The notes: generated by a model from the letters alone, not told the origin. DNA of 64,000 nt from Pseudomonas cavernicola (GCF_003596405.1 NZ_QYUR01000006.1:682001-746000), one strand, 5' to 3'; numbered from the stretch's first letter, positions 49,242 through 58,879 are shown. A program made the numbers and translations.

Positions 49242-50666
49242 ATGCAAACCAAACTGCTGATCAATGGCCAACTGGTCGACGGTGCAGGCGCCAGCCAGCC
49301 GGTACTCAACCCCGCCCTTGGCGCCCCGCTGCTGCATATCAACGAAGCCAGCAGCGAGCAGGTGGATGCCGCCGTACGCGCAGCCGACGCGGCCTTCGAC
49401 AGCTGGTCGCAGACCTCGCCGAAAGACCGTTCGTTGTTGTTGCTGCGTCTGGCCGACAAGATCGAAGCGCATGCCGAAGAACTGGCCAAGCTGGAATCGG
49501 ATAACTGCGGCAAGCCCTACGCCGCGGCGCTGAACGACGAGATCCCGGCCATCGCCGATGTGTTCCGCTTCTTCGCCGGTGCCAGCCGCTGCCAGAGCGG
49601 CTCCGCCGCCGGCGAGTACCTGCCCGGCCACACCTCGATGATCCGCCGCGATCCGATTGGCGTGGTCGCCTCCATCGCCCCGTGGAACTACCCGCTGATG
49701 ATGGCCGCCTGGAAGCTTGGCCCGGCCTTGGCCGCCGGCAATACCGTGGTGCTCAAGCCGTCCGAACAGACGCCGCTGACCGCTCTCAAGCTGGCCGAAT
49801 TCATCTCGGAGATCTTCCCCGCCGGGGTGGTCAACATCGTCTTCGGCCGCGGCCCAAGCGTCGGCAGCCCGCTGGTGACCCACCCGAAGGTGCGCATGGT
49901 GTCGCTGACCGGTTCGGTGGCCACCGGCTCGAACATCATCTCCAGCACCGCCAGCACCGTGAAACGCATGCACATGGAACTGGGCGGCAAGGCGCCAGTG
50001 CTGATTTTCAACGACGCCGACATCGCCGCAGCGGTGGAAGGCATCCGCACCTTCGGCTTCTACAATGCCGGCCAGGACTGCACCGCCGCCTGCCGCATCT
50101 ATGCGCAGAAAGGCATCTACGAGAAATTCGTCGCCGAATTGGGCGCCGCGGTCGGCAGCATCAAATACGGCCTGCAGAACGACCCGAGCACCGAGCTCGG
50201 CCCGCTGATCACCGCGCAGCACCGTGAGCGCGCCAGCGGCTTCGTCGAGCGAGCCAGCGCGCAAACGCATATCGAGGTGGTTACCGGTGGCAAGGCCGTC
50301 CCTGGCGCCGGTTTCTTCTTCCAGCCAACCGTGCTGGCCGGCGCGCGCCAGGACGACGAAATCGTCCGCCGCGAAGTGTTCGGCCCGGTGGTCTCGGTCA
50401 CCCCGTTCGATGATGAAGCGCAGGCGCTGGCCTGGGCCAACGATTCCGACTACGGTCTGGCCTCCTCGGTCTGGACCAGCGATGTCGGCCGCGCCCACCG
50501 CCTCGCCGCCCGCTTGCAGTACGGCTGCACCTGGGTCAACACGCACTTCATGCTGGTCAGCGAAATGCCCCATGGCGGGCAGAAGCTCTCCGGCTACGGC
50601 AAGGACCTGTCGATGTACGGCCTGGAGGACTACACCACCATTCGCCATGTGATGTTCAAGCACTGA
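49242..50666 (+). CDS. Aldehyde dehydrogenase, aminobutyraldehyde (YdcW-like) type, copy 2
   Basis: A 474-residue NAD(P)+-dependent enzyme, the usual YdcW length, started at ATG 49242 ([14 protein letters not shown]). Catalytic Cys280 lies in [12 protein letters not shown], Glu246 in MELGGKAP and Asn149 in APWNYP. It is closely related to the enzyme at 43366 over its whole length. It probably oxidises the aldehyde made from the imported amine. Together the two dehydrogenases bracket the transporter. Confidence 0.9.
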   Translation: MQTKLLINGQLVDGAGASQPVLNPALGAPLLHINEASSEQVDAAVRAADAAFDSWSQTSPKDRSLLLLRLADKIEAHAEELAKLESDNCGKPYAAALNDEIPAIADVFRFFAGASRCQSGSAAGEYLPGHTSMIRRDPIGVVASIAPWNYPLMMAAWKLGPALAAGNTVVLKPSEQTPLTALKLAEFISEIFPAGVVNIVFGRGPSVGSPLVTHPKVRMVSLTGSVATGSNIISSTASTVKRMHMELGGKAPVLIFNDADIAAAVEGIRTFGFYNAGQDCTAACRIYAQKGIYEKFVAELGAAVGSIKYGLQNDPSTELGPLITAQHRERASGFVERASAQTHIEVVTGGKAVPGAGFFFQPTVLAGARQDDEIVRREVFGPVVSVTPFDDEAQALAWANDSDYGLASSVWTSDVGRAHRLAARLQYGCTWVNTHFMLVSEMPHGGQKLSGYGKDLSMYGLEDYTTIRHVMFKH

Positions 50667-50757
50667 CTTTGGACTGCTGCGCTCGCGACGTCCAAAGGCC
50701 GCTTCCCACGACTGTCTCATCCGAGGCAGCCATTCACCCGCACCAGGAGAGACAACA

Positions 50758-51234
50758 GTGAACAACACCCTCCGCAGCATCGGTTTCCTCACGCTCTGCG
50801 CGTTCGCCGGCCTGGCCCAGGCCGCGGATGATGCCAAAGCCATAGTCGATGGCTATATGGCCGCCTGGAATGCCCACGATGTGGACAAGGCCGCAACCTT
50901 CCTCGCAGAGGATACCGAGTACCTCGACATCACCGTCGGTACCCCGCAAAAAGGCAAAGCCGCTGCCCGTGACAACGTGATCAAGGTATTCGTGACTGCC
51001 GTGCCGGACCTGACCTGGAAGATGACAGGCGAACCGATCGTCAGCGCCGATGGCATTGCCTTCCAATGGGTATTCAGCGGCACCAACAGCGGCGCCTGGA
51101 GTGCCGAGCTACCAGCCACCAACAAACCGCTGAAGTTTGAAGGGGTCAGCTTCATCCGCATCAAGGACGGCAAGATCGCCTATCAGGGCGACTACTACGA
51201 CGCCCTCGGCTTCAACAAGCAGCTAGGCTGGTAA
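50758..51234 (+). CDS. Exported SnoaL-like (NTF2-fold) protein
   Basis: A 158-residue protein with signal peptide MNNTLRSIGFLTLCAFAGLAQA. The mature domain is a SnoaL/ester-cyclase-like NTF2 fold: YMAAWNAHDVDKAATFLAEDTEYLD, VFVTAVPDLTWKM and KFEGVSFIRIKDGKI. It starts at GTG, seven bases after AGGAGA. Lying just after the second dehydrogenase, it may belong to the same functional block. Substrate unknown. Confidence 0.82.
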   Translation: MNNTLRSIGFLTLCAFAGLAQAADDAKAIVDGYMAAWNAHDVDKAATFLAEDTEYLDITVGTPQKGKAAARDNVIKVFVTAVPDLTWKMTGEPIVSADGIAFQWVFSGTNSGAWSAELPATNKPLKFEGVSFIRIKDGKIAYQGDYYDALGFNKQLGW

Positions 51235-51243
51235 AGCCTGCTG

Positions 51244-51278
51244 CACCAGCCTTCGTCAGTGTCTGACGGAGGCTGGTG
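51244..51278 (+). terminator. Hairpin after the SnoaL-like gene
   Basis: CACCAGCCTTCGTCAG, three-base loop, CTGACGGAGGCTGGTG: a 16-bp stem with one T-G pair, nine bases after the stop codon. No U-run follows. Confidence 0.55.
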
Positions 51279-51320
51279 TGCGGTTGGAGAGCTGAGCCAT
51301 GGATAGCCGTAGGTGCTCTC

Positions 51321-51452
51321 GTAGGTTGGCGCTGAGCGCAGCGATGCCCAACAAGGAGTCGCCCCGCGACTCCCTATTCACGGTCTCGGACTTAGACGCC
51401 CGGCCTTGCAGGCCGGTTGTTGGGCATCACCTTCGGCTCAGCGCCAACCTAC
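51321..51452. repeat. GTAGGTTGGCGCTGAG inverted-repeat element
   Basis: Perfect 16-base ends GTAGGTTGGCGCTGAG (51321-51336) and CTCAGCGCCAACCTAC (51437-51452), with inner GCCCAACA and TTGGGC arms. Its right end contains the recJ stop codon (TAG, 51451-51449 on the minus strand). Confidence 0.8.
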
Positions 51453-53164
51453 CGTGGGGCGATATGCGCGATCAGCAGTTGCACGGTTTCCTGCCCGCGG
51501 TACTCGTTGACGTCGAGTTTGTAAGCCAGCTCAACCCAGCGCACCGTCGGGTTCGGCCACAGTTCACGGTCGACGCCGAAAGCGATGCCGTCCAGCTGCA
51601 CCGCCCCGCATTCGCTTTTCAGCACGACTTTCAGGTGCCGCTCGCCGACTATGCGTTGCTGCACCAACTGGAACACCCCGTGGAACAGCGGCTCCGGGAA
51701 GTGCTGACCCCACGGCCCGGCATTGCGCAGGGCGCGGGCCAGCTCCAGGTGAAACTCTTCCACGGCCAGGGCGCCATCGGAGAGCAGCCGACCGGTCAGG
51801 TCGTCCTCGTCGAGCTGGCGCCGCACCTCGGCATCGAAGGCCGCAGCAAAAGCGCCGAAGTTCTCTTGCGGCAGCGACAAACCAGCCGCCATGGCATGCC
51901 CACCGAACTTGCTGATCAACCCCGGGTGCTTGGCCGCCACCGCGTCCAGCGCATCGCGCACATGGAAACCCGGCACCGAACGGGCCGAGCCTTTCAGCAC
52001 GCCATCACCGGCGTCGGCGAAGGCGATGGTCGGGCGGTGGTAGCGTTCCTTCATCCGTGAGGCGAGGATGCCGATCACGCCTTGGTGCCAATCCGGCTCG
52101 AACAGGCAGAGGCCGAACGGCATGGCCTCGAGCGGTAAATCCTTGAGTTGGGCCAGCGCTTCGCGCTGCATGCCTTGCTCGATGGCCTTGCGGTCCTGAT
52201 TCAGTTGATCGAGCTGCACCGCCATCTCGCGCGCCAGCACGTCGTCGTCACAGAGCAGGCATTCGATGCCGAGACTCATGTCGTCCAGCCGCCCGGCCGC
52301 GTTCAAACGCGGGCCGAGGATGAAACCAAGGTCGGTGGAGGTGATGCGCTCAGGCTGGCGCCCGGCCACTTCCAGAATCGCCCGCAAGCCCGGCCGCGCG
52401 CGACCAGCACGAATACGCGCCAAGCCCTGATGCACCAAGATGCGGTTGTTGGCATCCAGCGGCACCACGTCGGCAACACTGCCAAGCGCGACCAGATCGA
52501 GCAGCTCGGCCAAGTTCGGCTCTTTCAGCTGAGTCCGGTTAAACCAGTCCAGCTCACGCAGCCGTGCGCGCAGCGCCAGCAGCACATAGAAGATCACCCC
52601 GACACCGGCCAGCGCCTTACTCGGGAATTCGCAGCCATGCTGGTTGGGATTGACGATGGCGTCCGCCGCTGGCAGCTCATGGCCGGGCAAGTGGTGATCG
52701 GTAACCAGCACGCTCAGGCCAGCGGCTTTCGCCGCCGCGACACCTTCGACACTGGAAATACCGTTGTCCACGGTCACCAACAGCTGCGGCTGGCGCTCCA
52801 GCGCGACTGCGACGATTTCCGGGGTCAGGCCATAGCCATATTCGAATCGATTCGGCACCAGGTAATCGACATGCGCCGCGCCGAGCATACGCAGGCCAAG
52901 CAGGCCGACCGTGCTGGCGGTGGCGCCATCGGCATCGAAGTCGCCGACGATCAGGATGCGCTGGCCCTGCTCCAGCGCCAGCACCAGCAAGTCGATGGCC
53001 GCATCGATGCCTTTGAGTTGCTGATAGGGAATCAACCGCGCCAAACCTTTATCCAGCTCAGCGGCGGACTGCACGCCCCGGGCGGCATACAAACGCGTCA
53101 ACAGGGGCGGCAGGTCGCCGAGAAACGGCAGGGTTGCAGGCAGTGGGCGGGGCTCGATACGCAT
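51449..53164 (-). CDS. recJ: Single-stranded-DNA exonuclease RecJ
   Basis: A 5'-3' single-strand DNA exonuclease for recombination and mismatch repair. The 571-residue DHH/DHHA1 protein has GDFDADGATAS (74-84), TVDNGISS, the DHH motif at 156-158 (VTDHHLPGHE), and GGHAMAAG in the C-terminal DHHA1 domain. The frame is intact. Its stop codon lies in the adjoining repeat, so the last residues (...IAHIAPR) may be shaped by that insertion. Followed on the minus strand by nothing within the operon; yaeQ is upstream. Confidence 0.95.
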   Translation of the reverse strand: MRIEPRPLPATLPFLGDLPPLLTRLYAARGVQSAAELDKGLARLIPYQQLKGIDAAIDLLVLALEQGQRILIVGDFDADGATASTVGLLGLRMLGAAHVDYLVPNRFEYGYGLTPEIVAVALERQPQLLVTVDNGISSVEGVAAAKAAGLSVLVTDHHLPGHELPAADAIVNPNQHGCEFPSKALAGVGVIFYVLLALRARLRELDWFNRTQLKEPNLAELLDLVALGSVADVVPLDANNRILVHQGLARIRAGRARPGLRAILEVAGRQPERITSTDLGFILGPRLNAAGRLDDMSLGIECLLCDDDVLAREMAVQLDQLNQDRKAIEQGMQREALAQLKDLPLEAMPFGLCLFEPDWHQGVIGILASRMKERYHRPTIAFADAGDGVLKGSARSVPGFHVRDALDAVAAKHPGLISKFGGHAMAAGLSLPQENFGAFAAAFDAEVRRQLDEDDLTGRLLSDGALAVEEFHLELARALRNAGPWGQHFPEPLFHGVFQLVQQRIVGERHLKVVLKSECGAVQLDGIAFGVDRELWPNPTVRWVELAYKLDVNEYRGQETVQLLIAHIAPR

Positions 53165-53190
53165 GGACTCACTCGATCTCGGTGCTTTTA

Positions 53191-53230
53191 CTCCCCTCCC
53201 CCTTCAGGGGGAGGGGCTGGGGGAGAGGGG
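53191..53230. repeat. CTCCCC...GGGGAG hairpin repeat
   Basis: CTCCCCTCCCCCTTCAGGGGGAGGGG followed by CTGGGGGAGAGGGG, between the recJ start and the yaeQ stop. It belongs to the same loose class as the repeats at 49113-49211. Confidence 0.6.
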
Positions 53231-53240
53231 ATGGATCACC

Positions 53241-53783
53241 TCAGCCGCGGTCACCCATCAACCATTCCAGCTGCACTTCATGCTGGCCACGATCATCGGT
53301 GACGAAAATCGTGCCTTCGCTGATCATCACCGCCCAACTGATGCTGCGCGGCATGTCTTTGGCCAGCTCTTCCAGGGCTTCCTGTGGCACAGCGGCGATA
53401 TTGACGTTTTTCAGCATCTTCGCCCCATCGACCACCTTGCTCTGCCACACGCGCAAGCTGCCATAGGCCAGCAGACTGGTGCGTTCGGTGCGGCGCGAGC
53501 ACCAGGTCAGGCGATCGACATCCGGCTGGCCGACTTCGATCCAGTGCAGCACGCGACCATCCAGGCTTTTCTCCCAAAGCGCCGGCTCATCCACGTCGGA
53601 CAGGCCGCGGCCGAACGCCAGTTGCTCGTTGTACCAAAGGGCATAGGCCAGCAGGCGCACGGTCATGCGCTCTTCGGTTTCGGACGGGTGGCGAGCGATG
53701 GTCAGACGCGACGTTGCATACACCCCGCGGTCCAGATCGGTGAGATTGAGGTCGACTTTATAGGTCGTGGAAGGCTGGGCCAT
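53241..53783 (-). CDS. yaeQ: YaeQ family protein
   Basis: A 180-residue cytoplasmic protein of the YaeQ family, which has a PD-(D/E)XK nuclease-like fold. It opens MAQPSTTYKVDLNLTDLDRG and has YALWYNEQLAFGRGLSDVDEPALW and HWIEVGQPDVDRL. The start is ATG 53783; the open frame continues far upstream through the opposite strand of the CoA-transferase gene and is not coding there. It sits beside recJ as in other Pseudomonas (recalled). Function not established. Confidence 0.9.
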   Translation of the reverse strand: MAQPSTTYKVDLNLTDLDRGVYATSRLTIARHPSETEERMTVRLLAYALWYNEQLAFGRGLSDVDEPALWEKSLDGRVLHWIEVGQPDVDRLTWCSRRTERTSLLAYGSLRVWQSKVVDGAKMLKNVNIAAVPQEALEELAKDMPRSISWAVMISEGTIFVTDDRGQHEVQLEWLMGDRG

Positions 53784-53879
53784 GAACGGGCTTCTAGGTA
53801 CGGGGAAAGGCGGCAAGTCTACCCCAAGCGACCCGTGCAGGTTAGAGTCGCGGCCACTGTCTGATGCACGGGTACGCCA

Positions 53880-55079
53880 ATGAACCTTGCCACCAAACCC
53901 CTCGCCGGCCTGAAAGTCATCGAACTCGGCACCCTGATCGCCGGTCCGTTCGCCTCGCGCATTTGCGCCGAGTTCGGCGCCGAGGTGATCAAAGTCGAAT
54001 CGCCAGATGGAGGCGACCCACTGCGCAAATGGCGCAAGCTCTACGAGGGTACCTCGCTGTGGTGGTTCGTGCAGGCGCGCAACAAGAAGTCGCTGACCCT
54101 GAACCTCAAGCACCCGGCTGGCCAGGCCATCCTCAAACAACTGCTGAGCGAAGCGGACATCCTGATCGAAAACTTCCGCCCCGGCGTGCTGGAAAAATTC
54201 GGCCTCGGCTGGGACGTGCTGCACGCGCTGAACCCGAAACTGGTGATGGTGCGCCTCTCCGGTTTCGGCCAAACCGGCCCAATGAAGGATCAACCAGGCT
54301 TCGGCGCGGTCGGCGAATCCATGGGCGGGCTGCGCTATATCACCGGTTACGAGGATCGCCCGCCGGTACGCACCGGCATCTCCATCGGCGACTCGATTGC
54401 CGCCCTCTGGGGCGTGATCGGCGCGCTGATGGCGCTGCGCCACCGCGAAGTGAATGGCGGTCAGGGCCAGGTGGTCGACGTGGCGCTGTACGAGGCGATC
54501 TTCGCGATGATGGAAAGCATGGTGCCGGAGTTCGACGTGTTCGGATTCATCCGCGAGCGCACCGGCAACATCATGCCCGGCATCACCCCCTCCTCTATCC
54601 ACACCTCCAGCGACGGCAAGCATGTGCAGATCGGCGCCAACGGCGACGCGATCTTCAAACGCTTTATGCTCGCCATCGGCCGCCAGGACCTGGCGGATGA
54701 CCCGAACCTCGCCAGCAACGACGGCCGCGATGCACGCCGCGACGAGCTGTACGGGGTGATCGACCGCTGGGTCGGCTCGCTGCCGCTGGACACCGTGTTG
54801 AGCACGCTGAGCACCGCTGAGGTGCCAGCCAGCCGTATCTACTCCGCGGAAGATATGTTCGCCGACCCGCAATTCCTCGCCCGCGAGATGTTCCTCTCCG
54901 CCAAGCTGCCGGATGGCAAGCCCTTCAAAATGCCGGGGATAGTGCCCAAGTTGTCGGAAACCCCTGGCTCGGCCGACTGGGTAGGACCGGAGTTGGGCGA
55001 GCACACTGCCGAGGTGCTGGCGGCGCTGGGCTACAGCTCCGAACAGGTCGCAGCGCTACGTGGCGAAGGCGCCATTTAG
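53880..55079 (+). CDS. CaiB/BaiF family CoA-transferase
   Basis: A 399-residue class III CoA-transferase that moves CoA between carboxylic acids. It opens with LAGLKVIELGTLIAGPFASR and has VKVESPDGGDPLR, NKKSLTLNLKHP, ILIENFRPG and GRDARRDELY. The catalytic aspartate is expected at Asp171 in GISIGDS. All core blocks are intact. It is transcribed opposite to yaeQ. There is no adjacent acyl-CoA dehydrogenase or ligase gene to indicate the substrate. Confidence 0.9.
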   Translation: MNLATKPLAGLKVIELGTLIAGPFASRICAEFGAEVIKVESPDGGDPLRKWRKLYEGTSLWWFVQARNKKSLTLNLKHPAGQAILKQLLSEADILIENFRPGVLEKFGLGWDVLHALNPKLVMVRLSGFGQTGPMKDQPGFGAVGESMGGLRYITGYEDRPPVRTGISIGDSIAALWGVIGALMALRHREVNGGQGQVVDVALYEAIFAMMESMVPEFDVFGFIRERTGNIMPGITPSSIHTSSDGKHVQIGANGDAIFKRFMLAIGRQDLADDPNLASNDGRDARRDELYGVIDRWVGSLPLDTVLSTLSTAEVPASRIYSAEDMFADPQFLAREMFLSAKLPDGKPFKMPGIVPKLSETPGSADWVGPELGEHTAEVLAALGYSSEQVAALRGEGAI

Positions 55080-55173
55080 CGCGGGCCTGGGTGCGAGGCG
55101 TCATCTATGCGCCGCCAAACCCGCTAGAGTGAAACCCAGCGCTGGAAACCGAATCGCGGACGAGAAAGGCCCC

Positions 55174-55974
55174 ATGAAGAAGTTCGCCCCTGCCCGCCTG
55201 CTGGCATCGCTGCTCCTGACCCTGGCCGGCGGCCTTTGCGTGTCGCTGCCGGCGGTCGCCGAGCCCTCGGTCGCTGGCGATCCAGCCCTGCACTTCACCG
55301 AAGAGGCCAACTGGCCGCCCTTTACCGAAGAAACCCACGGCCTGGCCAGCAAGGGCCTGTCCTACGACCTGCTGCAACTGGTTGCCAAGCGCATGGGACG
55401 GCAGGCGGATATCGAGCTGCTGCCACAACAGCGCATCATGCAGAAGCTGCGCCAGGGCGAAAAAGACGGCGCCACCCTGGTCAGTTACAACGACGAGCGC
55501 GCCAGCTTCCTGACTTTCTCCGACCCCATCCTGCAAAAACGCGGTTACGTCTATTACAACGTCAAGCGTCCACTGCCTATCCAGTTCAACGACTGGCGCG
55601 ACCTGCAGGGGCTGCTGATCGGTATCGTCATCGGCCACAACTACGGCGCCGCTTTCGATCAGGCGCGACGCGAGCTACCGTTGCAAGTGGTCGAAGTGGT
55701 TTCCGTGCAGCAGCTGTTCGAAATGGCCAAGCTCGGCCGCGTCGATGCCTTCCTGGCCATCGACCTGACCGCGCTCGAGCTCATGCGTCGCCCCGAGTTC
55801 AGCGGGCAAATCGCCCATGCCCCGCGGCCCTATTACGAAGCGCCCTATTTCATGGCTCTGGCGCGTCACTCGGCGGCCAGTCAGTTGCTGCCACAACTCA
55901 ACCAGGCGATCGGCGCCTTGAAGCAAAGCGGCGAACTGCAGGCCCTGCTGATGCGCTACGGCATCGCCCAGTAG
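55174..55974 (+). CDS. Orphan periplasmic substrate-binding protein (family 3)
   Basis: A 266-residue extracellular solute-binding protein. Signal peptide MKKFAPARLLASLLLTLAGG...VAEP. The mature domain has TEEANWPPFT, GLSYDLLQLVAKRMGRQ, LRQGEKDGATLVSYNDERASF and a second lobe with GIVIGHNYGAAF, typical of SBP_bac_3 proteins. No permease or ATPase gene is adjacent, so it either serves a distant transporter or acts as a periplasmic sensor. Start ATG 55174 is followed by the signal peptide. Confidence 0.86.
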   Translation: MKKFAPARLLASLLLTLAGGLCVSLPAVAEPSVAGDPALHFTEEANWPPFTEETHGLASKGLSYDLLQLVAKRMGRQADIELLPQQRIMQKLRQGEKDGATLVSYNDERASFLTFSDPILQKRGYVYYNVKRPLPIQFNDWRDLQGLLIGIVIGHNYGAAFDQARRELPLQVVEVVSVQQLFEMAKLGRVDAFLAIDLTALELMRRPEFSGQIAHAPRPYYEAPYFMALARHSAASQLLPQLNQAIGALKQSGELQALLMRYGIAQ

Positions 55975-55986
55975 CTTTACGCACAA

Positions 55987-56014
55987 ACGAAAAGGCCGGC
56001 TTCGCAGCCGGCCT
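55987..56014 (-). terminator. Intrinsic terminator of thrC
   Basis: AGGCCGGCT, loop, AGCCGGCCT with TTTTCG on the minus strand, 20 bases past the thrC stop. It separates the convergent binding-protein and thrC genes. Confidence 0.85.
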
Positions 56015-56034
56015 CGCTTCGCTGGTAGCACGCC

Positions 56035-57444
56035 CTAAAGCGGTTTTCCCCGATTGCCATGCTGGCTGACAAAGCCCTGAATCGTCTTCAGGTCATTGGC
56101 CAGTACAGTGCAACGTTCTTTCCGCTCGAACAGGTCGGTCAGGTGCGCCGGCAGTACCGGTGCCTGGCCGACGCCGGCCTTAACCACCGCTTCGGGGAAT
56201 TTCACCGGGTGTGCGGTGCCGAGCACCACCATCGGCACGGCCAGGCTGCGGCGGCAATCGCGGCCGGCTTTGACGCCGATGGCGGTGTGCGGGTCAAGCA
56301 GCTCGCCGCATTCCTCGAACACCTGGGCGATGGTTTCGCAGGTTTCCTCGTCATTGACCGCGAGAGAATCGAACAGCTTGCGCGCCTCGACCCAGCGATC
56401 TTCTTCGACGCTGAAACCGCCACCCTGCTTGAAGGTATCCATCAAACCAGCGATGGCGGCGCCGTTGCGGCCGTGCAGGTCGAACAGCAGGCGCTCGAAG
56501 TTCGAGGAGACCATGATGTCCATCGACGGCGACAGGGTCGGGTGCAGGGTGTCTTTCACATACTGATTGCCGCTCATGAAGCGATGCAGGATGTCGTTAC
56601 GGTTGGTCGCGACGATCAACTGGCTGATCGGCAGGCCCATGTTGCGCGCCAGGTAGCCGGCGAAGATGTCGCCGAAGTTGCCGGTCGGCACCGAGAACGC
56701 GATGGAGCGGGCCGGACCGCCGAGCTGCAAGGCTGCATGGAAGTAGTAAACGATCTGGGCCATGATCCGCGCCCAGTTGATCGAGTTGACCGCCACCAGC
56801 CGCGTGCCTTTGAGGAAGCCCTGGTCAGCGAAGCTGTCCTTGACCATCTCCTGGCAGTCGTCGAAGTTGCCTTCGACGGCGATGTTGTGGATGTTCTCGC
56901 CGAGGATGGTAGTCATCTGCCGGCGCTGCACTTCCGAGACGCGGTTGTGCGGATGGAGGATGAAGATGTCGACGTTATCGCAACGACGGCAACCTTCGAT
57001 GGCCGCCGAACCAGTATCGCCGGAGGTGGCACCGAGGATCACCACGCGTTCGCCGCGCTTCTCCAGCACATAATCGAGCAGACGGCCGAGCAACTGCAGG
57101 GCGAAATCCTTGAACGCCAAGGTCGGGCCGTGGAACAGCTCCAGCACCCATTCGTTGCCATTCAGCTGGCGCAGCGGCGCCACGGCGTTGTGGGCGAACA
57201 CGCCGTAGGTTTCTTCCAGGATCTTTTTGAAGTCGGCATCCGGAATGCTGCCGGTAACGAACGGGCGCATCACCCGGAAAGCCAGCTCGTGGTACGGCAG
57301 GCCGGCCCAGGAGGCGATCTCTTCAACACTGAAGCGCGGCAGGTTCTCCGGCACGTACAGGCCGCCGTCGCTGGCCAGGCCGGCTAGCAACACATCTTCG
57401 AAATTCAGGGCCGGAGCCTGGCCGCGGGTACTGATATAACGCAT
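56035..57444 (-). CDS. thrC: Threonine synthase
   Basis: Converts O-phosphohomoserine to threonine with pyridoxal phosphate. The 469-residue protein opens MRYISTRGQAPALNFEDVLLAG; the PLP lysine is Lys112 in GPTLAFKDFALQLL. GATSGDTGSAAIEG and SVPTGNFGD follow. Start at 57444 fits the canonical N-terminus; a start two codons upstream is possible. It lies 18 bases after hom and is surely cotranscribed with it. Confidence 0.96.
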   Translation of the reverse strand: MRYISTRGQAPALNFEDVLLAGLASDGGLYVPENLPRFSVEEIASWAGLPYHELAFRVMRPFVTGSIPDADFKKILEETYGVFAHNAVAPLRQLNGNEWVLELFHGPTLAFKDFALQLLGRLLDYVLEKRGERVVILGATSGDTGSAAIEGCRRCDNVDIFILHPHNRVSEVQRRQMTTILGENIHNIAVEGNFDDCQEMVKDSFADQGFLKGTRLVAVNSINWARIMAQIVYYFHAALQLGGPARSIAFSVPTGNFGDIFAGYLARNMGLPISQLIVATNRNDILHRFMSGNQYVKDTLHPTLSPSMDIMVSSNFERLLFDLHGRNGAAIAGLMDTFKQGGGFSVEEDRWVEARKLFDSLAVNDEETCETIAQVFEECGELLDPHTAIGVKAGRDCRRSLAVPMVVLGTAHPVKFPEAVVKAGVGQAPVLPAHLTDLFERKERCTVLANDLKTIQGFVSQHGNRGKPL

Positions 57445-57462
57445 GACCACTTCCTCTTAAAT

Positions 57463-58767
57463 CTAGTTCAACTGCTCGACGCGGATCCGCACTACGCTGC
57501 CGACCACATCGTTCAGGGCTTCCAGGGCGGCGATAGCGTCGTTCATGCGTTTTTCTTCCACGCGATGCGTGACGAGGATCATCGGCACCAGGCCGTCGTG
57601 TTCTTCGACTTCCTTCTGCATGATCGATTCGATGTTGATGCCGCGTTCAGAGAGGATGGTCGCCACCTGAGCCAGCACACCCGGATGATCCTTGGCCTGG
57701 ATGCGCAGGTAGTAGGCGCTTTCGCAGGCTTCGATCGGCAGGATCGGGTGGGCGGACAACGAGTCCGGCTGGAAGGCCAGGTGCGGTACGCGGTTTTCCG
57801 GGTCGGTGGTCAGTGCCCGCACCACGTCGACCAGATCGGCCACCACCGACGAAGCGGTCGGCTCCATGCCGGCGCCGGCGCCGTAGAACAGTGTGCTGCC
57901 TGCGGCGTCACCGTTGACCATCACCGCGTTCATCACGCCGTTGACGTTAGCGATCAGGCGGTCGGCCGGGATCAGGGTCGGATGCACGCGCAGTTCGATG
58001 CCGGCAGCAGTGCTGCGCGCCACGCCCAGGTGCTTGATGCGATAACCCAAGGCTTCGGCGTAGTTGACGTCGGCGGTAGTCAGCTTAGTGATGCCTTCGG
58101 TGTAGGCCTTGTCGAACTGCAGCGGAATACCGAAGGCAATGGAGGCGAGGATGGTCAGCTTGTGCGCGGCATCGATACCCTCGACGTCGAAGGTCGGGTC
58201 CGCTTCGGCATAGCCGAGTTCCTGGGCTTCTTTCAGCACGTCTTCGAAGGCGCGGCCCTTCTCACGCATTTCAGTGAGGATGAAGTTGCCGGTACCGTTG
58301 ATGATCCCAGCCACCCAGTTGATGCGGTTGCCGGCCAGGCCCTCACGAATCGCCTTGATCACCGGGATGCCGCCGGCCACAGCGGCCTCGAAGGCGACGA
58401 TGACGCCCTTCTCGCGGGCCTTGGCGAAGATTTCGTTGCCGTGAACGGCGATCAGCGCCTTGTTCGCAGTGACCACATGCTTGCCGTTTTCAATGGCCTT
58501 GAGCACCAGTTCGCGAGCGACGGTGTAGCCACCGATCAGCTCGATGACCACGTCGATTTCCGGGTTGCTGGCAACGTCGAAGACGTCGTTGGTAATGGGT
58601 GTACCGGTAATGTCGCACAGAGGGTTCTGCGAGCGCAGGGCAATCTGCGCCACTTCGATGCCACGCCCGGCACGCCGCGCGATTTCCTCGGCGTTGCGTT
58701 TGAGCACGTTGAAGGTACCGCCACCGACGGTACCCAGCCCACAGATGCCTACTTTGACCGGTTTCAC
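57463..58767 (-). CDS. hom: Homoserine dehydrogenase
   Basis: Reduces aspartate semialdehyde to homoserine with NAD(P)H. The 434-residue protein has GICGLGTVGGGTFNVL (8-23) for the cofactor, the catalytic core VAGGIPVIKAIREGLAGNRINWVAGIINGTGNFIL region and a C-terminal ACT domain (PGVLAQVATILSERGINIES) for feedback control by threonine. The gene is monofunctional, not fused to aspartokinase. It precedes thrC in the operon. Confidence 0.96.
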   Translation of the reverse strand: MKPVKVGICGLGTVGGGTFNVLKRNAEEIARRAGRGIEVAQIALRSQNPLCDITGTPITNDVFDVASNPEIDVVIELIGGYTVARELVLKAIENGKHVVTANKALIAVHGNEIFAKAREKGVIVAFEAAVAGGIPVIKAIREGLAGNRINWVAGIINGTGNFILTEMREKGRAFEDVLKEAQELGYAEADPTFDVEGIDAAHKLTILASIAFGIPLQFDKAYTEGITKLTTADVNYAEALGYRIKHLGVARSTAAGIELRVHPTLIPADRLIANVNGVMNAVMVNGDAAGSTLFYGAGAGMEPTASSVVADLVDVVRALTTDPENRVPHLAFQPDSLSAHPILPIEACESAYYLRIQAKDHPGVLAQVATILSERGINIESIMQKEVEEHDGLVPMILVTHRVEEKRMNDAIAALEALNDVVGSVVRIRVEQLN

Positions 58768-58821
58768 ACTGAACTCCCCATCTGCACTGCGTAAAACGGC
58801 CGGAGCAAGCTCCGGCCGTAG

Positions 58822-58850
58822 AAAAGAGCCGCACCTTACGAAGCGGCTCT
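58822..58850 (-). terminator. Intrinsic terminator of dsbC
   Basis: AGAGCCGC, ten-base loop, GCGGCTCT, then TTTTC on the minus strand, about 30 bases past the dsbC stop codon. A second strong hairpin (ACGGCCGGAGC and GCTCCGGCCGT, about 58797-58820) follows before hom. Confidence 0.85.
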
Positions 58851-58879
58851 CTATTAGTCAATCAAGTGCCAAGCGCGGA

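Noticed and set aside
49236..50843. 535-codon open frame on the minus strand opposite the second aldehyde dehydrogenase
   Set aside because: Antisense shadow with no conserved motifs; the plus-strand enzyme has all catalytic residues.
53784..55004. Upstream extension of the yaeQ frame
   Set aside because: Antisense to the CoA-transferase gene; the YaeQ family starts at MAQPSTTYKV.
56059..57387. 442-codon open frame opposite thrC
   Set aside because: Antisense shadow of a well-conserved gene.
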